Source of the DNA: Eutrigla gurnardus
Lineage: Eukaryota > Chordata > Actinopteri > Perciformes > Triglidae
Assembly: GCA_963514095.1 (NCBI GenBank)
Contig: OY741265.1
Coordinates: forward strand, 29,962,290-30,026,289
Length of the DNA stretch: 64,000 nucleotides
Direction: 5' to 3'
This document shows, in pieces, positions 11,401 to 23,400 of the stretch. Both the position numbers and the translations under genes were made by a program. Each line of letters starts with the position of its first letter. The stretch's first letter is position 1. The notes under the pieces are model-generated. The model saw only the letters and a program-made list of their open reading frames with translations, was not told the DNA's origin and searched no databases.

Positions 11401-14400
11401 TCCCAATGTTGTGTCACAGTGTTGTGTTGAGTTGTTGCAATACAATGTTGTGTCATGTTGTTGTGTTTACGTTGTTGCGTTACGTTATCAAAAAACAAAA
11501 TCAGCCTACTATCACCTCAAAAATGTAGCAAGACTTAGAGGGCTCATGTCAGCTCAAGACTTGTACATGCCTTTATTACTAGTAGGCTAGACTACTGTAA
11601 TGGTCTCCTTGCAGGTCTTCCAAAAAAAACTGTCAGGCAGCTACAGCTTGTTCAGAACGCTGCTGCTAGAGTTCTTACAAAGACCAAAAAATGTGAGCAC
11701 ATTACACCAATTCTTAAATCCTTACATTGGCTCCCTGTATGTCAGAGGATTGATTTCAAAATCCTCCTGCTCACATATAAATCACTACATGGTCTAGGAC
11801 CGAAGTATATCACTGATATCCTCCCACTACATAAGCCTTCTAGACCACTAAGATCTTCTGAGACCAATCTGTTAGTGATTCCCAGAGTAAACAACAATCA
11901 CGGGAGAGCATCATTTAGTCACTATGCAACAGATAGCTGGAATAAACTTCCTGAAGATGTAAGACTTGCCCCAACTCTGACCACTTTTAAAACTAGACTG
12001 AAAACTTTGATGTTCACCATAGCTTTCTCCTAAATCTTTTAATTATTGCAAATATTTTTTTATTCTCCTTGTCTTTCTGTAATGCATTTTTAATTTTGCC
12101 TTTATTTTCTTTTAATTCTTCTATTTTTTTTCTTCACTTTGTTGTATGACATGTCATGATGTGAAGCACTTTGTGTGTATGAAATGTGCTATACAAATAA
12201 AGTTGGCTTGCCTTGCCTACGTTGTTGCGTTACGTTGTTGCGTTACGTTGTTGCGTTACGTTGTTGCGTTACGTTGTTGCGTTACGTTGTTGCGTTGTTT
12301 CTGCATTATATTGCTTTACGTTGTTGCGTTACGTTGTTGCATTACTTTGTTGCATTACTTTGTTGCATTACGTTGTTGCGTTACATTGTTGCGTTGCATT
12401 GTTGCGTTACGTTGTTGCGTTACGTTGTTGCGTTTCATTGTTGCGTTATGTTGTTGCTCTACATTGTTGCATTATGTTGTTTCGTTACGTTGTTAAGGTA
12501 TGTTGTTGCGCTTCTTTGTTGTATTACATTGTTGCATTACGTTGTTGCGTTACGTTGTTGCATTACGTTGTTGCGTCACGTTGTTGCATTACATTGTTGC
12601 GTTACGTTGTTAAGTTACGCTGTTAAGTTACGTTGTTAAGTTACGTTGTTAAGTTACGTTGTTGCATTGCGTTGTTGTGTTAAGTTGCTGCGTTGTGTTA
12701 TGTGCTGCAGCATTGTTGCAGTACGCTGTTGCAGTACGCTGTTGCAGTACGTTGTTGCGATACGTTGTTGCGATACGTTGTTGCGTTACGTTGTTGCGTT
12801 ACGTTGTTGCGTTACGTTGTTAAGTTACGTTGTTAAGTTATGTTGTTGTGTTACGTTGTTGTGTTACGTTGCTGCGTTACGTTGCTGCGTTATGTGCTGC
12901 AGTACGTTGTTGCAGTACGCTGTTGCAGTGCGTTGTTGCGTTACATTTTTGCATTACGTTAAGTGACGGCCTGTTAGTTGTTGATCCAGGTGCTGATGTG
13001 CTCTGTGGTTCAGTGTCCTCTGAGTGTTATAGTGGATCAGAAGGACATCTCTTGATGCACCAGTGCCATTGAAACTCTTCCAGATTATATCTCGTCCAGA
13101 TACTTAAGTGTTTGTGGCCCAGAGGCAGAGCCTTTTTCAAACCGCCTCGCATTCATCTGTTGACTGAACTGCACCAGCAGCTTCAGGCTTTAAGAGAATG
13201 CCTTCACAATGAAAGAGGGCAGAGTGTGGAATGATTCAATTATCTGATTAGGGGATTTTTTTGACTAGAGAGCAAAGGTGTGGGAAGTAACTTAGAACAT
13301 TTCAGATAACCTTCCTCACATTACAGAACGTAAACTCACCCATCTGCAGCATTCACGAAACCACATGAAATTACACAGACTAACTTAACTACAGAGTCAG
13401 GAGGTCAACGTGTGTGTTATGTTTTTGACAGATTTGTATTGCAGACATTGTATGGGTTATATACTGTCCAATAATGGATTTACCATGCTTTGAAATGCTT
13501 TAATGTGTTAGATAAATTCATAAGGATGCTAACAAACTGAACGGCTCAAAGAGACATTCATCAATTATAATGCACTGCAAATGAGCAACGGAAGATGAGA
13601 TTTCATAGCAGGAGGAAGAGGACTCCTCTCCCTTACATCATACAGTACCTTTCAAGAGACCTTTGGGACCAATGAGGAAAAGAAAGAGACAAAGGACATA
13701 AAGTGGGGAGGGTAGAACAGAAAGACAGTAATGACACAGATGGACAACCACACATGCATAAATACACAGACACTGAAAAGAGTGAGATGAGGACAACAGA
13801 AACATTCATATATCTTTGCTAAGGCTGGAGTTAAATACATTTAAATCAGAATTCTAATAAGAAATAAAGAAGAAGTTTGAGCTTTGATACTTTTTTACCC
13901 ATAAGAGAAAAGGGCAGCGTTGCTGGTGACTGGCTCATCTAATTACAGCTTGTTACAACCTGGGTCTCATTTTTGTGCTTTTTACCATCATGAGTTCTAA
14001 CAACACTGAGGTTGCTGAGATATGGGAGCAAAGGGAAAGAATCACGCCAGTTTAACACGGCCCAGTATCTATTTACTACATATCACCTCATGATTTGTGC
14101 CATCCAATAGTACATCAATGTTTTTCATCGGGCAAAAGGGTTGAGTAGAAACCACTTTACAAGGAGGTGAAAGTGAAAGGCTGCAGAGAATCCTTCAGGA
14201 GAACTACAGGAAGTATAAGCTGACGCAGGAAGTAGCTCCGTAAGATCTGACCTGTTTGTTTACAACCTTCCTGGTGGTCTGAGTGCTTGTGTTTCTCGAC
14301 TCGTTTTTTCGACCAGATTTCAGCAATTAATTTGATTTGTATGATGCTGATGGCCGACTTTAAGACGCAGGTTGTAACAAATTCCTTTAACTGCGCGATA

Positions 14401-17400
14401 GAACTCTTGTTTTTTTCATGCAAAAAATGTATTCATGAAAAGAGTTGATGCTTGCCCTGCACACTATAACAACTGAAGCTCATCTGGAAGAAGACAGAAT
14501 GCAAAAGAAGATGGTGAAGAAGAGGAGAAGAAATCGTGTGTGTTCCTCGTGTTTTTACTTGGACGTCCATGTCTTTAATGCATCATAAACATCCTCATAA
14601 TATATCTGAGGTCCCAACTTTATTTTGTCAGTTCAATCTTTAGTATTTTCTTCAGCTGTTTGTTGCCTAAACTGGTTCCTTAAAGGGTGTCAAATTGTGC
14701 CAAACCGAGATCGTGCTGCCTCCCTGCCCTCGAAGCGACACAAATTGATTTCCCTCGCCATCTCTCGCCCGGTGCACCTGGTGGCGGATGCTTTTTAAAT
14801 GTCAGACGGCGGAGAAAAAACAATGCAATTAACCTCTACAAGGGTGAAAAACATGTTAGTGCCTTTGGCTGGAACTTGATGGTATAAAAAATGGTATCCC
14901 ATAATGTTCATTACTCGGGGCTGCTTTCTGGGATTACGCCTCTTCAGGCTGCTGGAACAGCTGATCCATGAAGAGCCTGTTTTGGGTACAGCCACGTATT
15001 TTCCTTTGCTCTCTCATTTAAGGGAAAAGTTCCAGACAAGATGGTATCGACCGATCCCTATGCATTTAACAGAAATGGTGTCATGATCTTTGTTTTTCTC
15101 GAGTTAATTTCCTGTTTTATTTTGTAATTTTGTCCCCTGTGTGATTTCCTGTCTTGTACTTCCTGGTCCTTGTTGTTTCTGCTGTCTTGACTCCCCCCAC
15201 CCTCTCGTGTTGATTACCTACCTGCCCTAATGTGTTTCACCTGTCCCTCGTCAGCTCGTCATTGTATTGTATATGTTGGTCCCTGCATGCTGCACCGCCC
15301 TGTTTTCCTGGGATTATTCGTCTACCTGCATCCAGCCTCCCGTGTCCCTTCGTGTTTTGTTGTCGTAAGTGTTTCTTTTTGCCTGCCGTTTTTACCCTTG
15401 TGGTCTCCCTAAGGGGCTGCACGGTGGTGTAGTGGGTAGCACTGTCGCCTCACAGCGAGAGAGTCCTGGGTTCGATTCCCAGATCAGGTATGGGTTCCTT
15501 CTGTGTGCAGTTTGCATGTTCTCAGTGTTCTCTCTGGGTTCCTCCCACAGTCCAGGATGGGGTTAGGTTCATTGATGACTCTAAATTGCCCATAGGTGTG
15601 AATGGTTGTCTGTCTCTACATGTACCCTGCCTTTAGCTCCAGCTCCACCCCCCCCCCCCCCCCGTGACCCTGAATACAGCTTAAGCGGTACACAATGGAT
15701 GGATGTAATCATCTGCGTTCTGATGACACCGTAGGAAACCACACATGTTATCAGATGAGTCAAGTAACAACAAACGGATAGCGGGCTAGTTAGCTAGTTT
15801 GACACCCATTAAGGAACCACAGCTATGCTGTCAGCTGCATCCTGTCCATCTCTAAGAATCACATGGTGTCTACGTGTCCATCACATGTTCAAATAGTGCC
15901 TTGAACCCTGATGCAGGCCAGTTGGACTGATGGACGGAATGTCTTTGCAGGCTGACCCAAGAGCATAAAAGGATTAATCCTGCAAATTGTCCTGTTTGCT
16001 CTCCCCAAATAATCTACACCTGATCCAGCCCCACGTTGTCCCCAGCTCAGGGGAAACGCCTGCTCCCCCCCACATGCACAGGCCAAGAGAGATGCCGTGC
16101 CGAAACCAAAGTACCTGTTCTCGTTTTCGTTCCTGTCAGGGACAGATGACCCATTTCAGCGTGGAGGAGAGAGAGGGACGAGACGTGAGGACGCGGGGCG
16201 GAGAGAGAGGGAGTGTAGACAAGGAAAGAGGAAGCCAGGAAGGAGGACAAGCTCCACATGATACATGCATGTAAAAAACCTGACATGCACACAGACACAC
16301 AGAGCTGACTGGACTTGAGGGATTAAAACCAGAGATGGAGTCAGAATCAGCAATGACCTTGACTGTCAGAGAGGGTCCGGGTATAACAGTAATGTTACAC
16401 TGGTTATTGATTAAACAGGCTCTTACACACTGCAAATGGATAGGATTAATCACACAGTGTTAAGCACAGCAACACTCAGGTTATAAATAAATGCTGATCA
16501 CACCACTCATTTACAGCCATCTTTAGAATTTCGTTGCAATAAGATGCATTGCAGTGTCAAACAAAAACTGTAACACCATGCCTTTAGCTAAAATATGTAC
16601 GAAGGTAGAGCTACACATCAGACAGCCCATAATGCTTTGCAAACTGTATGTACCACAGACTCTTGCTGTTATGTGTGTTGATGTGTCGTCATTTACACTG
16701 TTTATAATGTGATCCAAGGACAATAATACCATTCAGAGGCTCCTTCCTACGATTAAAGAGCAACGTTTTAGTGCCACTCTCACCCAGCAGTTACAATATT
16801 TACATCTAGGATTTAGGAAGCGGGTTAGATTTGACAGCTTTTTTAGTCAAAGTGGACGGACAGAGAAAAGACGGGCTCATTCTTCATGAGGAAGAATGAA
16901 GCCACAGAGATCAGTGGGACCTGCAGGGAGCAAAAGACACAGCACTTACCAACACATGTAGAGACTATACCAAACATCCTCACAGTACAGTTACAAGCTT
17001 GACTGCGTGTGTTCAACTAAGCTTTGAGTCCACTCACATAAGCTAAGCTTTAAGAACTGGAACTCTGTTTTACATCATGAAGTGTGTTGTAGTCACAACG
17101 TCTGGGACAACATCCACACAGTCTATTTTAATTTCTTTTTCATCACTTTGACCAAAAGGAGCACACAAGGATCTGTAAACAACGGCAAAGGGAGAGAGGA
17201 ACGATGTTGTGACACGGAGGAAGCATTTCTGTTACTTGGCAACAACTGGGTAGTGAATTCTTTGCTCTGCTGTGCTTGCATGACCTCAGTCTCTCTGCCA
17301 TCATTCACAACATCTCCTATCCACTAGAATAACTAGAGGGAGCTGGACATGGACACCAAGACAGTCTTTGTAGTGTTGTTGATTTAAGGATGTAGTCTTT

Positions 17401-20400
17401 CGCTCCTGTATTGAACCTTTTGCTTGAATTTTCAAGGAAGTTAAACTCCGTAACCTTGTACACATTTATAGTTAACCCCTCACATGACTATTGCTTCAAC
17501 CAGTTCAACATTTCCCGTCATGCAGCTCTATCTCATATTCTCTCCTATCTTACACTCACACTGATGTCATTCACATTGCGGTATAGACTTACTGGTAATC
17601 AAAGGATCCGTCCTGGTCTTTCTGATCTACTGGGTCCAAGGGGAGATCTTTTTTGTCACGGACTGAGGACAGAAGAAATCATGTTTTTGCAGAGAACTTG
17701 TTGTAGTTACATACGACACACAAAACCGTCAATATGTTGAGCAGTTCCCGAGTTAGTTTGAACACTTAACAACAGTTAAAATAACATAAGTAAACAATGA
17801 AGTTTTAATATATTGTCTCCTGTCAACTGTATTTTTTTGTACAACGTTGTGAACTGAAACAAAACAAGACAAAAATGCAACAAAACATTCAACTCAAGAT
17901 TTTGTTTCATACGAATATGGAGGACTGCCATTATAATAATTTGATTACTCAATAATTAAGTAAATAAAAATAATAAAGAAAACATAATACATTTGAATAA
18001 TAAAAAAGAAAATGTATTTATTACTTTAAGTTATTACTGTAGTTATTACTATAACTTATTATTGGTGATATGAATTCCTTCTGAATTTATTATTTACAGT
18101 TTACATTTATTTTGTTTTTTATTTATTTCCATATTTATTAATTTCCCTTTTTATGTATTTATTTTTTTCACCCGTATGTAAAAAAAAAAAAAAATGGGGC
18201 ATGCCTTGACTATTCAGACATTGTTTGTGTGTGTGTGTGTCAATCTCCGTGTTGTAGTTCTGGATAATCACATCAGATGTTCCAACTCAAAACAGCACAA
18301 AGTCCGGACGAGCATTTTCAGCCATGTCACCAAATAATGAGATCTCTCGCTGGCTTGTAGACTCGTCATAAAAGGCCCAGATGTAAATATGTCAGCCACG
18401 TGAACATATGCTCAAATAAACATAATCATGGAGAACATGAATTTCCCTTAATACGTAATTAGGAATGCAGTTTTGTTGCATGTGGATAGACCTCATTCTG
18501 CACTCTATATTGTAAATAAAAACAAATTCACTGCTGGTAATTTTTGTACAATATCATGTTTATATGTATGTACAAGTCTATTCTATTTCTTACCTTTTTA
18601 ATTTATATTGTTAATTTTTGCTATTGTTATTATTATTATTATTGTGTGTGTGTGTTTTTTTTTTAACATTCTGTTCTTTGGCTGCTGTGGCAAACAAATT
18701 TCCCTGTTGAGGGACAATAAAGGAATTCTGATTCTGATTCTGACTCAGCTTTCTGCCTCAGTAATGAATCTTAACTGTATGCATTAGGGACACAGTGCAC
18801 AAGACTTACAAGCCTGTTTTAGTAGCAGTTATACAACACTGGGTTTGTATGGTCAGTGCTGCAGTCAGTACTGAAAACACGCTTTACAGTGTGTGTCATT
18901 AGTCACATTCCTGTTATAATCCTTATTATGACATCACTCATTACAGTGTTAGTTCTTCACTTTCATCACGGTTAAAGGTGATTCACAGTTCAGCACCTAC
19001 CCAGATATTTTGTGAAAGCAGTCACGCAACCACCACCTAGACAAAACTGCAAAACATTAACAACACTAACTCTTCTTAGCTCAAACCTATGAATGATCAC
19101 ATATGTAGATCAGCATCAGTGCTGTAGGAGACTATTTGAATATGTTCTTATATTATGTACAGTTGTTTTTAAGTGCATCTGGTGGTAGGTAATTGGCGTA
19201 AGTGTATGTCTTGACCTGGTGAATAGCAGCCATGTGTTGTTTCACTCTGTGAAAACATGTGTGTCATTATGAACACATTTAGCATATTCATGGTTCAAAA
19301 CAAGTGACAACTTCTATCAGTAGCCAAATATATGCAATAGTAATAAATTATTTTTGCACAGCTTTCAGTGGCTAATAATGGACCAATCTATGAAATATTC
19401 TGTCTTCATAATAAATAAGTCTAAACATCGAGACATCACACCAAAAATACCAGGTCATATTTTTTGAACAATTCATTACAAGGGGATGTTTTGTTCCTGG
19501 ATAACAGTGAAAAAGGGTTTGGACTCGACCTGCCTACTCAGACAGCTCTTTGGGGCGAACGTCGGTCCTCTTATGGGTGTCAAAGCCTGAGTGTCGGGCC
19601 TTACCTGGGTATTTGCCCCCGCGACTCCTCTTGATGAAGCAGACAATGAGGAGGATCAGTATGATGAGGGCGATGGCACACATCAAACCAATGAACCAGC
19701 CTTGAGTGGCAATGTCTACCTGGTCTATGTAGGCTGGAGACAAACACACAACACACACAGAGGGGAAGAGAGAGAGGAGTGGAAGCACAGTGAGTGTTTT
19801 TCTGGACCACAATGAGCTATCAGGCAATGTGCTCTCATCCCAGAGCCCTCAGCAACCCCCCACCCCCCCACCCCAGCGCTGTAACAACAATGTGTTTGAG
19901 TGAATTTGAACCAGACAGGAGTTGAGTATGCACATTCGTTGTGTGAAACAACTGTTTCTTTGTATACACTGAAAGTTTTCAGTGCAACCTAGAAGAACAT
20001 ACATTATCTGACATAACCTCTGGCACTGAATCTGAATAAAATATAGTGTCCATCATAATCTGCTAAATGCCCTAATGTAAACCAGAGTAAATGTCTCAAG
20101 AATGGTAAGGATCTTAAAGTCGAGCTGAAATGAATACATGTCTTTTCAACCCTTTTAGATCACATCCCTGGTCATATAGTTAACCTATTTAATAATATAT
20201 GCTGAAAAAAAATATTTTTATTTTATTTAATATTTAATATTTTATTTTTGTATCAAAAAGATCTGAAGCATGCTGACCAGCTAGTACCAACCACCCTAAA
20301 CCAATAATACCATCTATTCCTCAATCAATCTGCAACATTTAACCCGCACAGAGCAAGAGTGTGTGGTGAGATCATCTTTTATGCTAGCTGACTACAGCGG

Positions 20401-23400
20401 GCCATGTTGCTGTTGCTAGCTAGCTAACAACATTGTTCAGCTTCCCTAAAATACCGTGGTGACGCCACAGTGACGGCTCCAGATCATTTCACGGTGGACC
20501 TTTTCAGTAACTACACGGAGCACAAGATGGGCTTTCTCTTCTCCCTTCGTTCGTGATGACACGCCCACTTTTCAACCATCAAATCAAATTCTTCACGATG
20601 TTATGTCCTTCCTCCATTTTTCACTGGGAAATAAGTCACGCTACCATAAATAGATAGTTTAAATGCCGTTTCAGCTCGACTTTAAGCTGCACTACAGCAT
20701 ATATAGCTCATACTTATTATTGTACTCATTATATCTGTGCAAACTAACTAAAGAGAGAACATAGAGAACACAGAGATACATTTGAACAACATGAGCATTT
20801 GCAGAAGCACATATGAGTTGTGTGAAAGTCTGATAATTTACAGCTGGTCCATCTCACCGGAAGGCAACTTTTACTTCCACTTGTAAATTAGATGCCATTC
20901 GTAAAGAAAACCGTGGAGAAGTTGGTGACATCCAAATATAGAGGGAGGAAATGTTTACCTTTGGGAGAACATGCATTGGATCAAAGAACAAACTCACCTA
21001 GCTTGGACTGAGTTACTGTAGATATGACTAACGACAGAGTAGCCCACCTGGCTGGAACCCCCAGTTCCACCTGGCCAGGTGGCGTCTCACCTTTGGTCTT
21101 AAAGGTGACCGATTTGCTGCTGACGCCGTCGAGCTCATGGGAATATACCCTCACATGGTAATTGGCGCCTGCGATCAGATCCGTCACCGTAATGGGGGGC
21201 AGTTCTCTCACCCGTATAAATTTCTTCGTATTGTCGCCTTGAAGACACAAGAAAGAGGCCAATCACACTCCAGGGGGTGTGGCCTTCGTTTCCACAGTTA
21301 CAGCTGCGCTTAGTAGCAAAAGTCACAGCATCATGATGCTTTGCAGGAAGACTGTTTTCTCTGAGCGAGAGCAGGATTACTAGAGTGAATTGAGACGGAT
21401 AACAATGCAGTGTCCATCGCCATCATGAAGATTCACCTCCTTACAGTATAGAAGCATGAGGTAGTTTAGTGCGTCTAGCCATTATATATGAGCTGCAACT
21501 CTGTCAGTGCAGCTGACACATTCTGCTTTGTTTTCCTTTTTTATAGCTGCATTTTCTCTCAAGGACAAGGCTCTCCAGAGATCTGAAAATGGGAAGTGAA
21601 GGAGAAGAAGGGCACAAGCAGCAGGTGATCCCTCCGGCAGAGCCACTCCCGCGTGGACATCAAAGTCTCACGCAACCTAACTGCCCCATGAAATGACCGC
21701 TTTGCAGCAGGTTTAGAATTGAAATTGCAGAACTTTTTCTTTGCTCTCAGATAACATCGAGGTCGAAGGTGGCAAAGCATTGTTTGTCTCAATTATTCAC
21801 AGGCCCATACTTCATGAGGCCAACACAAAAAAAATCAACCCCAGCAACCTGCAGCAGTCATGACATGCCTGAGCTATGATCATGACTCGGAGGTTGCAGT
21901 GAGAGGGAGAGGGCAGCACGAGGTGGTGACATCATGCACCATGCTGACAACCGTTTCACACAGTTGATGTCATCTGTCCGGACTCATTCCAAAGCCATGC
22001 TGTTAAAACCAGAACCTTAAACCAGCCGAACAAAACATCTGATGCAGACACAAGAGAAGACATGTCACCCCTGTTTACAATGTAATTGCTCTAAGTTAGG
22101 CCAAGGATGATGTTTAGAATTACAAGAACAATATGGTGATCTTTATGTTTTTAGCTGAATGCAAACACGATTTAAATGTCTTTTTATTATAGCCCAGATG
22201 CCATGGAAAATCTTGGTATTGTACCTTTCTGAAAACCGCGGATACGCTGAATGTCGACGTCCTAGTAAGAGTGATATGCAAAGTGACATAGTACATCAAG
22301 GGACTATTATTGAAAGTTAAATGGTATGAAAGGGACGTTGTATTAATAACAAGTAGAAGAAGAGAGAAAGTCCGCTACTTGTGGTTGGGAGTGGTGGTGG
22401 ATTCACCCCGGAGACCGATTTTCATGCCCGCTGTGAAACCAAATGCTAACGTTCCCTTTACTTTCCTAGTGTTAGAAAGTCCACTAAGGTTGTTTTTTAT
22501 TCCTGCTAGTAACGTTACGTGAAGTTGCATTATTATGTTGTGTTGTTAGGTTATTTTGTTATTTTACATTGTGTTGCTACGTTGCATTGATATGTTGTAA
22601 CGTTGCTATGTTGCGTTGTTATGTTGCGTTGTTATGTTGTGACGTTTCTCTAGCCAGGTGTGGAGTCGCACCGCTTGTCAATGTCACACTTGGCAGAGAC
22701 AGCCAATCAAATGGAGTGGGAGGCCTAAATACTTGACCACTTCCTTCCTGTTTTGATGGCGGTAGATGTGGGAGGAACGGACAATGAAAAGTTGATATTA
22801 GCGCTACTTTCAATTATTATATTTTCAGTACGTATCTTTGGTCTGTTTTCCCTCCTCATTCAACAGCAGAGCAGCATCAAGAGCTCCACGTCTGCTTTGA
22901 ATCCACATTTGATCAACTGGTTGGTCACCAAACCGCTACATAGGATCATCAGCTGTTTGACTGACGCCCTTGCCAAGGGGCATTTGTGGAACGGCTGTGC
23001 CGGTTATAAAGCATCTCTGTAAATACAATATCAAGTTTGGAATACAACTACGTAGCTGTGCATACAGGTAGAAATTAAAGCACTGCTGTTCACACCCTGG
23101 ACATTAAACATCTTTTTCCATGACATGACAGTTGTCTTCTCTTATGGCATCAAAGCATCATCCTTCACCTAAAGCTTCTTCTGACTGACATGCTGAGACT
23201 CTGGGCAGTCCGGAAGACGGGGGCGGATGAAGGGATGATGGTAGGATTTGGGGGAATCAGAGGCTCCTTGTCACTCTTCACTAAGAGTCAAAGCTTTTAG
23301 GTTTGACCTTGGAGAGCAGGGGATGGCTGGGAGGGGTGGACCATTAGATCAGTCTCATCATCCCCCTCTCCTCCCTCCCACTCTCTTTCTGTTCGCATTC

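Larger units (their letters stand above)
8476..17592 (-). other. nfasc: Large intron before the last nfasc exon
   Basis: This 9.1-kb intron separates the two cytoplasmic exons. It contains the 13-bp satellite, a LINE 3' end and two SINE-like copies. The stretches 8650-10640 and 12965-15400 show no coding sequence and no clear element beyond AT-rich sequence. The short RSLE-type micro-exon that L1 relatives carry at this place was not found by eye. Confidence 0.8.

Noticed and set aside
12146..12966. Long Cys/Leu/Val/Arg-rich open frames in all three plus frames
   Set aside because: They are readings of the 13-bp satellite, which has no stop in any plus frame.
16047..16298. Several overlapping open frames of 65-105 codons on both strands
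   Set aside because: No recognisable domain, no splice sites in frame with nfasc, and biased purine composition explains the openness.
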